A stretch of 64,000 nucleotides of DNA from Gymnopilus junonius (taxonomy: Eukaryota; Basidiomycota; Agaricomycetes; Agaricales; Galerinaceae). Both the position numbers and the translations under genes were made by a program. Position 1 is the stretch's first letter, and every line of letters starts with the position of its first letter. The notes under the pieces are model-generated. The model did not search any database and had not been told where the DNA came from. It was given only the letters and a program-made list of their open reading frames with translations. Location: assembly GCA_015501075.1 (NCBI GenBank), contig JADNYJ010000174.1:1-64000 (forward strand), given 5' to 3'. Of the stretch, positions 23,858 through 35,279 are shown piece after piece.

Positions 23858-24870
23858 ATGGTCCTCTTCTTTACCTCCGCCGGTACGACAAATTCTTTGT
23901 TGCGGGACATGTATGTAATTGGCATACTTTTTTCTTAGCCATTACTCCTTCTGCGACCATCTACATGGGTCGGGACAAGGTGGAAAGTGAGGGAGAAGCA
24001 TATCGTGATCATCGACAAACGACTAAAGAACATCCGTCTCGCAGACGAGGAACTCATTAAATATGCATGGCCACAAGACGGTTTGGTTCCACGTGGATAA
24101 ACTTTCTTCAGCCCATGTCTACTTGCGCATGCCAGAAGGAATGGTCTGGGAGAGCATACCGGAAAAGTTGCTCATCGATTGCGCGCAACTCGTGAAGGCA
24201 AACTCGATCGAAGGTGCGTGCGCTGTCGCTGTCGCTTAGATATCTGGAAACACTTGGGTTAATGGTTTGTCAGGCAATAAGAAAGATAACTTAACGATCA
24301 TTTACACACCGGCAGCCAATCTAAAGGTGACTCTCATATTAAATTTGTGCAATTGCCGAATGACCTGACGGAGTGAAGAAACAGGAGATATGGCTGTAGG
24401 TCAGGTCTCTTTCCACAACGATAAGAAGGTAATGTTCTTCTCTCGCTCAATGCCTTGCCATCGTATTTTACCATGAAGTAGGTCAAACGAGGTACGATTT
24501 TCCGTTAGGCTCCAAGCCAAAGAACTCATATTCTGATGAAGTACATGTGGCAACACGCGAGAACCCATCGTGAATCGTTTGAATAAGACCAAGGTCGAAC
24601 GGGATGTTGATCATGAACAGGAACGCGTAGACAGAGTCAAGGCAGAGAATGCCGTCAAGCGAGCTGCAGCTGCAGAGAAGGTATTTTTTGACTGCTCGAA
24701 GTTATTTTTATAACGAAACGATCAACTAGAAAAGCAAGATGCGGAATTGGCTAAAGCCAGAGAAGCGGAAAAGGCCGCCCGGTCGTACGACATCCTATTC
24801 AACCAAGAGGAAGAAGACGAAAGTGTACCGCGAAAGGACTGGGCGAGAGCTTGAAGAAGATTTTATGTAA
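23858..24870 (+). CDS. CCDC25-like NFACT-R domain protein, with frame breaks
   Basis: Conserved eukaryotic protein of the CCDC25/Jlp2 family carrying the NFACT-R (DUF814) domain; the cellular role in fungi is poorly defined. Start MVLFFTSA at 23858, intron, then [15 protein letters not shown], intron, [83 protein letters not shown], a Lys/Glu-rich helix and the typical end EEDFM. The order and spacing match the whole family. Single-base frame changes are needed near 24080 (extra G), 24380 (missing A), 24565 (missing C) and 24841 (G run), so the literal translation is truncated. It converges with the small gene at 24974. Confidence 0.82.
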
Positions 24871-24973
24871 TTACAGGTACGCAATGTACCATCATTCCAA
24901 TGTACTTTTTGGGAACCTTTGAGCAACTACGATATAAGTCCAAAAAAGCCTTAAATCACACGTTGTTAAAATT

Positions 24974-25346
24974 CTACTTCCGCACTACGCTCCTAATGAT
25001 GGTTTTGTCGCAGTAGCGGTCGACCATCCACTCTTTGACGCGGTTTTTCGCAAAGTTGGCATTACTTGAAAGATCACCAGTCAACGTCTTCGAACTGCTG
25101 GCCTGTGCGGCTGGATTTGCGGCTTATCGTTCCCCTCGTCCGATGTTTTTGTCTCTTTCCGGGCATTGTGGACATTAGTTAAATTCACCGTCGGACAGGA
25201 ATTCTCACTGGTCTTTCGTCTGAGTACCGCCTTGACGAACCCTTTGACTGCCCTTTCTTGTTAGGCACTAACGTCGATAACGAGTCGGAAGACAGAAGCG
25301 AAGACGACTTTGGCGAGGTAGAAACGAAGGAGGATGAATCAGTCAT
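24974..25346 (-). CDS. Small basic protein, unknown function (about 120 residues)
   Basis: On the minus strand a Ser-rich N-terminus (MTDSSSFVSTSPKSSSLLSS) is followed by VKGFVKAVLRRKTSENS, VHNARKETKTSDEG and a distinctive C-terminus FAKNRVKEWMVDRYCDKTII ending RSVVRK and TAG at 24974. The C-terminal block looks strongly coding, but I do not recognise the family. Joining the pieces needs one base added in an AAA run at about 25255 and another change near 25085, like the frame breaks in neighbouring genes. The segment before the ATG ends in CCCCAG, so the ATG exon may instead be internal. Confidence 0.5.
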
Positions 25347-26281
25347 CTGGGGTTGGAGGCGGTGAGCTGTAAGTTGGGCAGAGATTGTGAAATTTGTGGC
25401 CTGACAGCTGATGACTTTTATCCAGCTAAATTGCCTCGAATATATACCCGTCCACTGTCAGTGAGAAATATGATGCCTCATATGTTCTTTCAAACCGGAA
25501 AAGGCAAGGATTCCGCAGTAGGCACCCTTGCCCAATGCCCTTGCCCAATGCCCTTGCCCAATGCCCATGCCCCTTGCCCAGGTGTGGTGCTAACGAACTT
25601 CCCTTTACCCTCGCTTGTGACTTATTCCCGTGAGATGAACCTGCCTTCTCATGTGTAAAGAGAATGCATACTGAGCCAGGACATTGACCTTGCCTCTTCG
25701 TCAAAGAGATACTGAGAGTGAGTCAGGAGATTGCTATCGCGGCTTTGAAATTTGGGCTCAATGTTGCGGACTGTGCAGCTGTTGCGCCGCAGGCGGAGTG
25801 ATCTGGCCCCAAGAACATTCCCCATCAAGACTTAACCTAATCAAGATGATTTGTGGATGGTTCGCAGTAAGCAAATGGCAGGATCTTTTAAACGAGCTTT
25901 GTTTCAACGATGTGCAGAGCATTCATCATTACGTATAGACGACTTCGTTCTGAAGCTTAAAAGGTTCGCGCCTCTTTGAAAGGCGCTTATCTATGAAATA
26001 CTATATTGTCGAATTGCCCCTGAGGGGAAATTGGAGCATCTAATTCCTGATCTTCTTGGATATGCTTTACTGTCTGCGATTTCCCGCTCCACTACTTCTA
26101 TTTTCGGATTACCGCGGTTAACAAGTGGGGAGCGTCATCGTATCCGCCATGCTATACATCGCTCCATGCCGACAAGTGAATTTGAAATAGATACCAGGAC
26201 GTGATTGTGTCTCGATACCCTCTGCAGCTTCGCTTCTTCCTTGTCCTTCAACAGCTGACTGTCTTCCCTTCTTGTCCGGTC
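25347..26281. other. Intergenic containing a 13-bp minisatellite
   Basis: No gene recognised. Open frames on both strands near 25353-25704 run through the minisatellite and are repeat artefacts. The right half is the presumed upstream region of the DUF6534 gene. Confidence 0.4.
25525..25582. repeat. Tandem 13-bp minisatellite
   Basis: Three exact copies of CCCTTGCCCAATG (25525, 25538, 25551) are followed by degenerate copies to about 25582. The period is not a multiple of three, so it is unlikely to be coding. Confidence 0.85.
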
Positions 26282-28020
26282 ATGGACATGGCGGTTCCTG
26301 CTGAATATTTGCGAGTCTTACTTTCCTTCTGTCTGCACTTTGGCAGGCTAATCTAATCGTGCTTATAATTAGTCATGGTCCCATGTTTGTTGGCTTAGCC
26401 ATCAACATATGCTTGCTTGGGATTATGACCACGCAAACCTATCTCTACTACGCCAAGTATTCCAGGTGTGTTGTCCGTTTCCATAGTGGGTATAATTGCT
26501 TATACATACCCAGCGACAAGAAATGGATCAAAGCCTTCGTGAGTACAAAATAATGATGTGTCTAATTTCGATGTCTTTGGTTGATACTCGTGAAGGTCGC
26601 GCTTCTGTATGCCCTGAACGTTGCCAATAGTGTCTCGCTCTTCATTTTCCTATATTCGACACTCATCACTTCATTTGGTTCGCTCTACCCCCCTTTTTAC
26701 CTTTTATGCCATGCTCATGAAATTTGTCTGCATTATTAGGAGATTTCGCGGTTCTTGACAACTTGACATGGTGTGAGCCCCCAACAATAATCTGTTTATG
26801 ATAGGATCTTAACCATGGTAATTCTTTCGAGCAGGTTTTGCAGTCGGTGGTTTAAAACGTAAGGAAGCCATTATCATCGTATTCACCCTTAATCTACTCT
26901 TAGGTGATCCCATCCTCGGAGTATGTGAAGTTTACTACTTGTTCCCTGACCTAGATTTCAATTGCTGCCATTAGGGAATCATCACGGCTCAGTTCAAATC
27001 TTTTTCGCATTGAGATTTTGTCTCTCACGAAGACTATGCTATGCTTCATCCTCATTACCGTCCCTGCTGCTACTGCTGCAGGTGAGACTTTCGCACAATC
27101 TCCACAGTTGGAATTACTAACAACAATTCCTTGCAAAAGTTTCAGCCTTTGTGACAACTTTCGTTGTTAGTCGGCAACCACTATTTTTCAAGCTTGCGGA
27201 AAGGTACCGTCGGTGGGATGATTTTTTCTCTTTGAGTAATGTTCTGACTTTAGTCCAGGTCCCGGATATCATTTGGTTGGGGTCCGGTGTGGGCAGCGGG
27301 TGTTGTCATTTCTTTCCTTCTCGTTCATTTTTTGTGAGTTCCATTCTTTCGATTGTCGGTAGTAGGTAATTCACCTTACTGGTCGAACTTGAACAGAGTA
27401 AGTTCTGAACTCTAGGGGGCGATCTGGTACTCATTTGTCCACTGCCTTCAGCAAAGTCGCAAGTTGGGAATGAAGCGATCCGACATAGTCGTTGATCGTA
27501 TCATCAGATGTTAGTCACTCGAAGTTGAATAAGTTTGTCCCCTGGTCTTATTTCACATACATAATATCTGTAGTCACCATTCAAACCGGACTGTTCACTG
27601 TCGTGGTGGCAATCCTTGATATAATATTCTTTCTCACTAATGTAAGTAACTTGAATTAGCTGGCATTGAGGACTTGTGCTGACGTTTCTCACTATTTTGT
27701 CAGAAAAGCGGAATGTACGTAAAATCTAAAGGGAAGATCACTGCTCCCTTATACCCTGTTAAAGACACATACTACTGACATTTATACTATGCAAGCTGTA
27801 CTCCGTATCGCTGATGAGCAGTCTGAATGCGCGACGCGCATGGGAACACAGTTTGCGCCCTCCTGGTTTGGAAGGAGAGTCAATGGAGAGCCGCATTTTA
27901 TTCAGCAAAGCTGACAAAAAAATGGTATGGATGATGGTTTGGCGAAGCCGCGGAAAGGTAATTAATCATAATGAACAGACTCCTATTCAATTCGCGCTTC
28001 CATCGGAGGCTCGTGTATAA
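26282..28020 (+). CDS. DUF6534-family multi-pass membrane protein
   Basis: Seven-helix-like membrane protein of a family expanded in Agaricomycetes; function unknown. Exon pieces in order: HGPMFVGLAINICLLGIMTT with QTYLYYAKYS (helix 1), VALLYALNVANSVSLFIFLY (helix 2), DFAVLDNLTW, CFILITVPAATAA, VWAAGVVISFLLVHFL, KRSDIVVDRIIR, TIQTGLFTVVVAILDIIFFL, then MSSLNARRAWEHSL and a hydrophilic tail ending at 28020. The HGP start and the final SLNARR motif are family hallmarks. The first exon is uncertain: MDMAVPAEYLR at 26282 is plausible, but its junction to HGPM does not splice cleanly. About eight short introns. It sits directly left of the MULE-like insertion. Confidence 0.75.
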
Positions 28021-28275
28021 ATCGAATCCCTTCATACCCCGGATGTAAAAAGGAGAGAAGCAAAAAGAGACCATCATCCAGGATCGGAGAGAAATTGGCA
28101 GCTAACAGACCTTAGACCTGGAAAATTCGTTATTGAAAGTCGTCACGCAATAACACAAATGGAGAGAAGGGACAGGCTCGGGACAAGCATGAGGTCATAC
28201 CTACTCTCTTAATATGGGCTTCATCAACTGCAACAGCTGAGATGTGATCATGCGGTTTTCACTTCACAGCGAGAG

Positions 28276-28284
28276 TTGGGGTCG
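28276..28284. repeat. Left 9-bp target-site duplication (TTGGGGTCG)
   Basis: Exact copy of 29270-29278; abuts the left end of the MULE-like element. Confidence 0.8.
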
Positions 28285-28536
28285 TAGACCGGAGGCCGAT
28301 CTGTCTATGAAGCAGCAAGCTGTAATCTGTCGATAGACAGACCGGTGTATCTGAGTTTAAATCCCCGTAGCGCGCATTTCCCACGCGGTTTGGCTGAGGC
28401 GTTTGAATATGGCTTAGGTGGAATTTGGCCAACCCTAAACTCGCTCCTCAGCAAGACGCGTCGCGTCGCGTCTTCCCTCGTATTGTCCGCGCCAGGTGCG
28501 CGCCGTAGGGCATCTGGCTCACGAAAACACATTGCC

Positions 28537-28872
28537 ATGGACCCTAACACAGATTCTCTACATGAAGCTCTCAAAAATATACGCGATTTGCCAACTGGAC
28601 TTCTCCTACAAGAATACCAGGCTCGGATACCAGCTGAACTCGCTCCTGCTCAACAATTCTGGTCTGGATACGACGAAAAGCAACTTGTGTTGGTCTTCGA
28701 AAAGCTGAATGGAATATATTGGGGATATACAAATCAAAAACAAAGAAAAAACCCCGAACATAGTCTCCAATCCCTCACTCCCATCCAATCCCTCATTCCC
28801 ATCCACCATCGCCTTCTGAAGACTTCAAATGACTCTGAGGTTACCGGAGGCTCGAATTGCAACTCCTCGTGA
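28537..28872 (+). pseudogene. Truncated plus-strand ORF inside the MULE-like element
   Basis: Begins MDPNTDSLHEALKNI about 90 bp inside the left TIR and runs 111 codons to a stop at 28872. It contains QFWSGYDEKQLVLVFEKLNG. No domain recognised. Its 3' end overlaps the convergent minus-strand frame, suggesting both are cut short by one internal deletion. Confidence 0.35.
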
Positions 28873-29072
28873 GGTTGGGACGATCCAGCGAGGATAGGCG
28901 GCTGTAAAAGCGACGCTGCCGATGTTGATTGTTCCGTTGCAGTCGAAGTCGGTTCCGTCACGGAGAACGTCGACGTTTGCGTGCTGAATAGTGGTGCGCG
29001 CTTCTTTCTGGACTTTTTGGCCGGTGGTGGCTTCGCAGCAGCAAGGATCTCAGCGGAAGTCTTGGGAATCAT
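28734..29072 (-). pseudogene. Truncated minus-strand ORF inside the MULE-like element
   Basis: Begins MIPKTSAEILAAAKPPPAKK just inside the right TIR; basic, then Ser/Thr-rich (STATEQSTSAASLLQPP). 112 codons, no catalytic motif. The basic N-terminus suits a DNA-binding transposon protein, but this is inference from composition and position. Confidence 0.35.
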
Positions 29073-29269
29073 GGAGAGGATGAAGCGGATGGGAGGCAGG
29101 GAGCGCGTAGAGGGAGTGTAGTTTAGGGTTGGCCAGATTCCACCTAGGCCATTTTAAAATGCCTCAGCCAAACCGCGTGGGAAATGCGCGCTACGGGGAT
29201 TTAAACTCAGATACACCAACCTGTCTATCGACAGATTTCATCTTCATAGACAGGTTGGACACCAGCCTA

Positions 29270-29278
29270 TTGGGGTCG
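29270..29278. repeat. Right 9-bp target-site duplication (TTGGGGTCG)
   Basis: Exact copy of 28276-28284. Confidence 0.8.
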
Positions 29279-29860
29279 AGCGCTGCTTGAAATATTAGAT
29301 TTTCGCGCGGTTCGATAGTTGACCGGTCCATGTAACACTAAAACATATATAATAGAATACATCATTAACTGAGCTAAATGTATCCATGCATCTTGCTGCG
29401 CAAACTGCAAAGGGCAAGCAAAAGACTTACCTTGGGTCTATCAGAGTCAGTAGAGCGAAGCTGAGGCCTGACTCCTAAGTGAAAGCTGTGCCGAAGTTCC
29501 GACGTTCCAACATCCGTCATCGTCCATCATCATAAATTACAAAAATTCTCCACTAGAAAAGAACGAATACACATATAAAAAGTATAAAAATGTTAGGGAA
29601 TTTGGCATAGTATCAGGTAAATAGGTAGAAGCGAAAAAACGAAAACAGCCAAAAGCAATCGAAATCCCGTCAAAATATACATTTGGAGGCACTAGGCGAC
29701 ACCAGAGCTTAGGCATCTGGAGAAGGGAAACTAGGCAGACTGCAGATACCACGTTAAATCAAGATAATAATAAGTTGGGCAGTGCCAACCCACGCATGTA
29801 TAAGCCCTAATTGCACTGCACGTCTACTGACCAGGATTAGGATCAGAAGCCTCAGAGTCT

Positions 29861-30332
29861 TTAGGCTCTGCGTTTCTTCTCCTTCTCCTTTCCTGTAGCA
29901 GGCGAGCGTCAAGCAGATAGACGCAGCAGGGCAAGGGAACTGACGAACCTTTGAAAAGAGATTTGAACATCGACTTCTTATCCTTTGTCCTCTTGCGAGG
30001 ACTCGGAGCCTCCAGAGCTCCCGGAGTTGGAAGAGGAGCCTCCAGAAGAGTGGGAGGCAACAGAAGTCGACCCGAGTGTCGTCTGGGACGAGCAGGCGTT
30101 CACGAGGCGTCAGTGTTGGTGTCGTGTTAGATGAACCTGGCAACTTCTTCGACGGTTCTTTCTTCGGATTGGGTATGTTCATACCGCCAGCACGTATCCG
30201 TGACTGGAGAGCACCAAGGGCAGCCTCAAAATCTTTAGGAGGGTTTCTGAGGCTGTCGCAAAGGGCGTCGTTGGAGTTGACAGTCGTCGTAGATTGAAGG
30301 GACAAAGTAGATTCATTGGGCTGACTGGTCAT
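29861..30332 (-). CDS. Small Ser/Thr/Pro-rich protein of unknown function
   Basis: Start MTSQPNESTLSLQSTTT at 30332, then NPPKDFEAALGALQSRIRAG, PNPKKEPSKKLPGSSNTTPT and LTPRERLLVPDD. In the next frame follow LLLPPTLLEAPLPTPGALEA, RKRTKDKKSMFKSLFKG, and after a short intron a basic end KGKEKEKKRRA with stop at 29861. The DFEAALG block resembles a short motif I have seen in other mushroom small proteins of unknown role. A one-base frame change near 30065 is needed, so the model is tentative. An ATG at 30365 is also in frame. Confidence 0.4.
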
Positions 30333-30365
30333 TGTGGTTTTTTTTGGAGTTGAGGTAGGAATCAA

Positions 30366-31208
30366 GGTGGATTGGTTGTCCTGATAGTACCTGTGAGATC
30401 AGGTCTTTTATAAGCTCGAAACCAAAATATTAAGCAATATTTCCTTGACGGAATTTGGCTGGCAAGATGAAAGGGTTCTTCGCGAAGGGTTAGACATGGA
30501 AGTTATCTCAGGCCTCTTCAAAGGACACTTACGGTAGTACGCAGCCATCGAGCCCAAAAGCGCATGGCGAATTTAAAATGAGTCAGATCGTTAGAATAGA
30601 GGGCCAGCCTTCGAGGCTGCGCGTTGGACCTGTCGCCGAAAAGGTCGCAAGGATAATAATGCGTGTAATGCCCCCAAAAACGTAGATGATAGAATAAGAA
30701 AACAAAAGCATCAGATGAGACTGCCAAACCCTCTGCCACAGAACCCCATACCCAGCTTTTGACAAGTTGTCAGGTATTGGGTTAGCAGTGCTTCGGGACG
30801 AACCCGGGTTTACCACAACAGGGAGCCGCGACAGTGTGGAGAGATTCGGCTGGTGTATAGAAAGATGAGCGAAAGGCGTATCTGATGACTCGAAAGCCCC
30901 TACGGCCCAACTACGGCACAAGCCCGAGCCCAATGCGGGTTGTAACCTGTTGTAACTCGTACGGTCATGAGAGGGGCTTTGCCGCAGTGAGTCACTTTCA
31001 GTCACTTCACTGAAATTTCGTGCCTATGTTCCATGTGTTGCGAAAGAGTTGTACATACATCGCCTGCAGGACATTTCCGACAAGATAAGATGGAGGTTGG
31101 GTAAAGGACACTTTACTTGGCGTTGCCATTTTGAGCGTTCATCATGCATCGCCTTCCTGATTGGGGTTCATATTTTGGGATCGACAACCTCTGTTCAACA
31201 CCAACACC
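30366..31208. other. Intergenic upstream of PRMT3; no gene recognised
   Basis: Minus-strand frames (30518-30739, 30583-31005) are hydrophobic in part but match no family; they may be leader sequence of the small gene to the left. The right end holds the PRMT3 leader. Confidence 0.35.
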
Positions 31209-33321
31209 ATGAGCATCCGTCTACCCCTCCAGCCTCTGTTTCCGATGACAGAAACGATTCCGAAAGTGGTTCATCTTTGGACAGCGAAGACGACAACGAC
31301 CAGACTTGGGACGACTGGGTTTCTGATTCAAATGCGGAGCTTGAAACAAAATCTCTTTTTGACGAGCAGGTTTTACAATCTGTAGAGCGTGCTTTGACGT
31401 ATGACAAGGAAATCCACCATTTTGACTTGAACAATTTTGCAAAACAATCTGTATGCTTCTTTTTTTATCGATCTTTCTATATTTGCTAATTTACAGCTAG
31501 CAATGAACCAGCCCTCGATTTTCATAGCCGCATACGCCTTATCAATTACATCAGAAAAAATGTACGCGCCATGCGACCGTTACCGGTTTTGGTCTAACTG
31601 TATCACAGAAACCACCACGAAGAGGTGCTCGAATTGGAAGGGACGGAACCATGGTTTACATCTGACGAGTACTTGTGCCTGTTTTGGAGAGCGATCATTC
31701 ATTCGTGAGCTTAATCTGCCCAGGCTATGCGTTCTCTGTCTAACATAAGGACTTATTGCAGTTGTGTCATATGCATGACTGGTCGGAATCAACGAAGAGG
31801 CCGAAAATACGGACAGATCCTGACCGCAAGATCAAAATTCTTGAAAAGAAATTAGCCTTGGCTCAACGAGCCTTCAAGAATACCGTGCCTTAATTGCGGA
31901 GAAGCTTGATATTTTCATCGGAAGTTCGGAACGCTAGCGACTCTTCGGTCGCAGACAAAAATATTGCAGCACCTACGCGCGATGATGACACGCACTATTT
32001 CGAAAGTTATGGGGCAAATGGTATGTCGTAACTATTTTAAAACAGGTCAAGCACGCCTTCTAAAGATCCCCATAAAGACATCCACGCCGTCATGATTCAA
32101 GACAAAGTTAGAACTTCGACATATGCTCAATTCATATTAACGAATCCAACTCTTTTCCGCGATGCTGTCGTCCTTGACGTTGGCTGCGGAACAGGTATAC
32201 TGTCCTTGTTCGCCGCGAGGGCAGGTGCAAAGCATGTTATAGCCGTGGACGCAAGCGATATCGCAGACAAGGCAGCTAAAATCGTCAAAGTCAATGGATT
32301 TGAAGACGTAATCACGGTTGTCCGAGGCAAAATTGAAAACATATCCCTCCCAGAAGGCATTGACAAGGTAGATATCATCATTTCCGAATGGATGGGCTAT
32401 GCGCTTCTCTACGAATCGATGTTGGATTCTGTACTCCGTGCACGAGACCGGTTTCTAAAACCTGCCGGAGTCATGGCTCCCAGCCAGTGCAGGATGATAC
32501 TTGGCCTCTGTGATGCGACGGAAATCTTCAAGGACCGCATCGGTTTCTGGGATGACGTTTATGGTAAGCTTCGAGAATTTTGAATTGGATGTCTCTTGCC
32601 TTATGAAGGTTTCAGGTTTTGATATGTCTGCCATGGCGAAGGACTTGTACGGGGAGTCTGTCGTTGATGTCGTAGGTCCAGAGACATTCTTGAGTAAACC
32701 ATTCGCCATCAAAGTATATACACCTCTTCTTTACCTTGATTTTCCAAATATCTGACCTGAATAGGACCTCGTTCTCATAGACATCACTACTGCAGAGTTG
32801 GACTTTTCCTCGTCTTTTTCACTGATATCGACCGCAGACAGACGAACCAAGATCAATTCTTTCCTCCTCTACTTCGATACATTCTTTACCGCACATGGCG
32901 GCCCGGTCTTACCAAACACGGAGGTCAAAACGGTTAAGGAAGGCGAGGCCATTTTGGCCGAACTTTGGCCTGTTGGTGGAAAGTCTGCACTTCAACGAAG
33001 ACAGAGCCTTGGACGCGAGAAAGAACACGTCACCAGTTTTAGCACTGGTCCTCAGAGCACCCCTACACATTGGAAGCAGACCATTTTTATGCTTCGTGAC
33101 CCAATCACTGTGTCTGAAGGCATGTTTCCACATAATTCCGGATTCATCTTTCAAGCGTTGTTTATATTTTTTTTTCAGGTTCAATTGTCACTGGAACTTT
33201 CATGTGCAAAAAGAGTGAGACAAATTCAAGGGAATTAGACGTTGAAATCCACTACTCAGTAAAATTGGACGAGGAATCAGCAGCAAGCGAGACTATTGTA
33301 CAGATGTACACAGTTCGGTGA
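31209..33321 (+). CDS. Protein arginine N-methyltransferase 3 (PRMT3-type), with frame breaks
   Basis: Type I arginine methyltransferase; the family's main substrate is ribosomal protein uS5 (Rps2). Start MSIRLP at 31209, acidic N-terminus, WDDWVSD, then LDFHSRIRLINYIRKN, EGTEPWFTSDEYL and DPDRKIKILEKKLALAQRAF. The catalytic core reads MIQDKVRTSTYAQFI, SAM-binding VLDVGCGTGILSLFAARAG, double-E loop SEWMGYALLYESML, THW (THWKQTIFML), and ends VQMYTVR. The N-terminal C2H2 zinc finger of animal PRMT3 is degenerate: SLFDE lacks the expected cysteine before it. The core from 32092 on is clean. The N-terminal third needs one-base changes at 31224-31227 (C run), about 31679 (C run), about 31876 (A run) and 31912-31915 (T run). 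Confidence 0.9.
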
Positions 33322-33541
33322 CTTTGGCGGACTTCTTGAAATAAAAGGGCGATAAATAGAATATATTTACGAATAATTACCATCTTGGGGTCATGGGGAA
33401 TTGCCAATTGATACCTAAACCAGATCTCAAAGTCTCTTCTGTGCAGGACTATTGAATTTCGAAAAGAATTCCGATCTTCAATGACTCAGGGTGCACGGCA
33501 TCAGAAGACGTCGGAAATAATCTGGAAAGGTGCCATTCAAT

Positions 33542-35174
33542 TCAATGATTATAGGTGGCTTGAAGGCGTGCTTTGACATATTCCCCAGCAGTTATTATCT
33601 CATACTTGAGAGGCCGGTCGGCCGACACGCAGCTGGGCATGGGCTAAAGATGAGGGCGACGTTGGCTCAGAGCACACAGGGTAAAAAATGGCGCTAAATT
33701 TACCTCAAGTTCGACATTGTAGTCGGTGCCAAAGAATAGAGGGATCGAGTATCGGCGAACACCGCTGCGATTGATAGCTCGGTGTACTGTGGACTTGAAG
33801 ATGTCATCTGGGATGTTATAAGCATGTAAAGTTATTTGAGGAGATCGCTAAAAAGCCGTACTTGTCCATCTTGCAAACTGATCGCCAAGGCTGTTACGTT
33901 GGGCTTAGTCAGTCGAATTGTGTCTGACTTTCAAGTCAGACGGGTAGCACATCCACTTACTTGATCACAAGCGTGCCTGGAATTGGCGGTGCATTGATCC
34001 ACTTCTTCTCGGAATTGAGGACTTGTAGTGCTTGTATACCAGGTTCTTGCCATAGAATAGTAAAGCACTTAACAAGACGGTGAACAAGTTGAGATCCGAA
34101 TTGAAATTTCTCCAGCGCTTACTTCCCAACTTTTGTAGAATGATTTGTACACAAAGATGGGTAGCAGATTCGCAAGGTTAGTAGAGCACATCATGATGAT
34201 CTGATCTGCGGTACTAACTCTGTATGAGCTCCTATTCCTATCACGCGTTCATCAATAGAACCAGTTTGGGGAGGGTAGTGAAGAAGTTTCATCAATGCAG
34301 CTGAATGTTGTGTCTAGAAAATCTTCTCAAGCAATTGAAGTAAGGAAGTGTATCAGAAAGTCTCACCTTATCAGCAAAGAACGTCTCTGGCAGATCCAAA
34401 GCAAGAGCGAATAGTGGGAACAAAGACTTTCCAAGGGTCACTGAAGCGTAGCTAGCATATGTAAGTCGACAGTCATGGCAGTCCAAGATAAGGCTCACTA
34501 GTATCGTAGAACCTTTTCTCGAAAGCCAGGTAGGTGGGCCTCGGATGGCCATACGTTTGCACCGGCCATAACCCCACTTGCATCGGCCGCATCATTCTTG
34601 TTAACATTAGGATTTTCCCAACCAAACTCAAAACCTTCTTGTAGGTCGCCTGCTCCCATGGGGTCGTTATTTCCACTCAGCAATGGTGAATACCCTTTGA
34701 AATTGGGGGTTTTACGGATCTCAATCTGTCGATTGATACAAGAGGAAGGAGGGTTATATAAAATACAATGTAATCCACCATAATTCACGCACCTCCATTT
34801 TCGTCTCTGTCGGAAGGGCGAAGAACCTCTTCGCCATCTCAAGTACCTCCTCTGTTAGGTTCTCGGGGATGCCATGGTTCTTCACTGTCGAGTAATGAAC
34901 GCATGTAGTTGTTTGCCACAGCCCATGGATGGGACGAACCATAGAAGAAGCCCACTCTTATACAAGCATCTCTAATTTCTTCGGCTAATCTTCTTTGTTG
35001 GAGTGGGTCTTTGCTTGAGATATTTCGTAGATCTCTGGCGTCATCATGTCAATTGAAGGTACGGTTCGAGCAAGTAACTAGACTGTCTGTCGAGATAATA
35101 GATCTCTGCACATACATAATAGGCACATTTTGGAAATCCAGGTCAAGTGAGTCCGCAGTGCCAATTAGAGACAT
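33542..35174 (-). CDS. 2-oxoglutarate/Fe(II)-dependent dioxygenase (IPNS-like)
   Basis: Member of the isopenicillin-N-synthase-like 2OG oxygenase superfamily; substrate unknown. The start at 35174 gives MSLIGTADSLDLDFQNVPI. Spliced exons continue EEIRDACIRVGFFY, VKNHGIPENL (conserved DIOX_N motif), FFALPTETKMEV, NFKGYSPLLSG, FPLFALALDLPETFF, GSIDERVIGIGAHT (first metal His), WQEPGIQALQVLNS, PIPGTLVINLGDQ, STVHRAINRSGVRRYSIPLF (distal His and the Arg that binds 2OG) and the tail AGEYVKARLQATYNH. About ten short introns. The second metal ligand (Asp) falls near an exon junction around 34130-34215 that I did not resolve. It converges with PRMT3, 220 bp away. Confidence 0.85.
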
Positions 35175-35279
35175 TTCGAGCTAGTAGATGCTTTATAGTG
35201 AAAGCAGAAATTTAAGGTCAGGAGGATCCATGGAATTCAGATAAGGTAATAAGGCTGTCCGATAACAGATCTTGCAGAG

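Larger units (their letters stand above)
28285..29269. mobile_element. MULE-like TIR element, 985 bp, with 9-bp target duplication
   Basis: Long terminal inverted repeats of about 165 bp. The segment at about 28301-28445 is nearly the reverse complement of about 29110-29253, including GAGTTTAAATCCCCGTAGCG and CCACGCGGTTTGGCTGAGGC. Outermost bases align less well (TAGACCGGAGG against TAGGCTGGTGT).
 The 9-bp duplication TTGGGGTCG and long TIRs fit Mutator-like elements; KDZ-type elements are an alternative. Each TIR also holds a short CTGTCTAT...ATAGACAG inverted repeat. No transposase catalytic region is present, so it is a deletion derivative or MITE. Two convergent open frames start just inside the TIRs. 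Confidence 0.8.
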
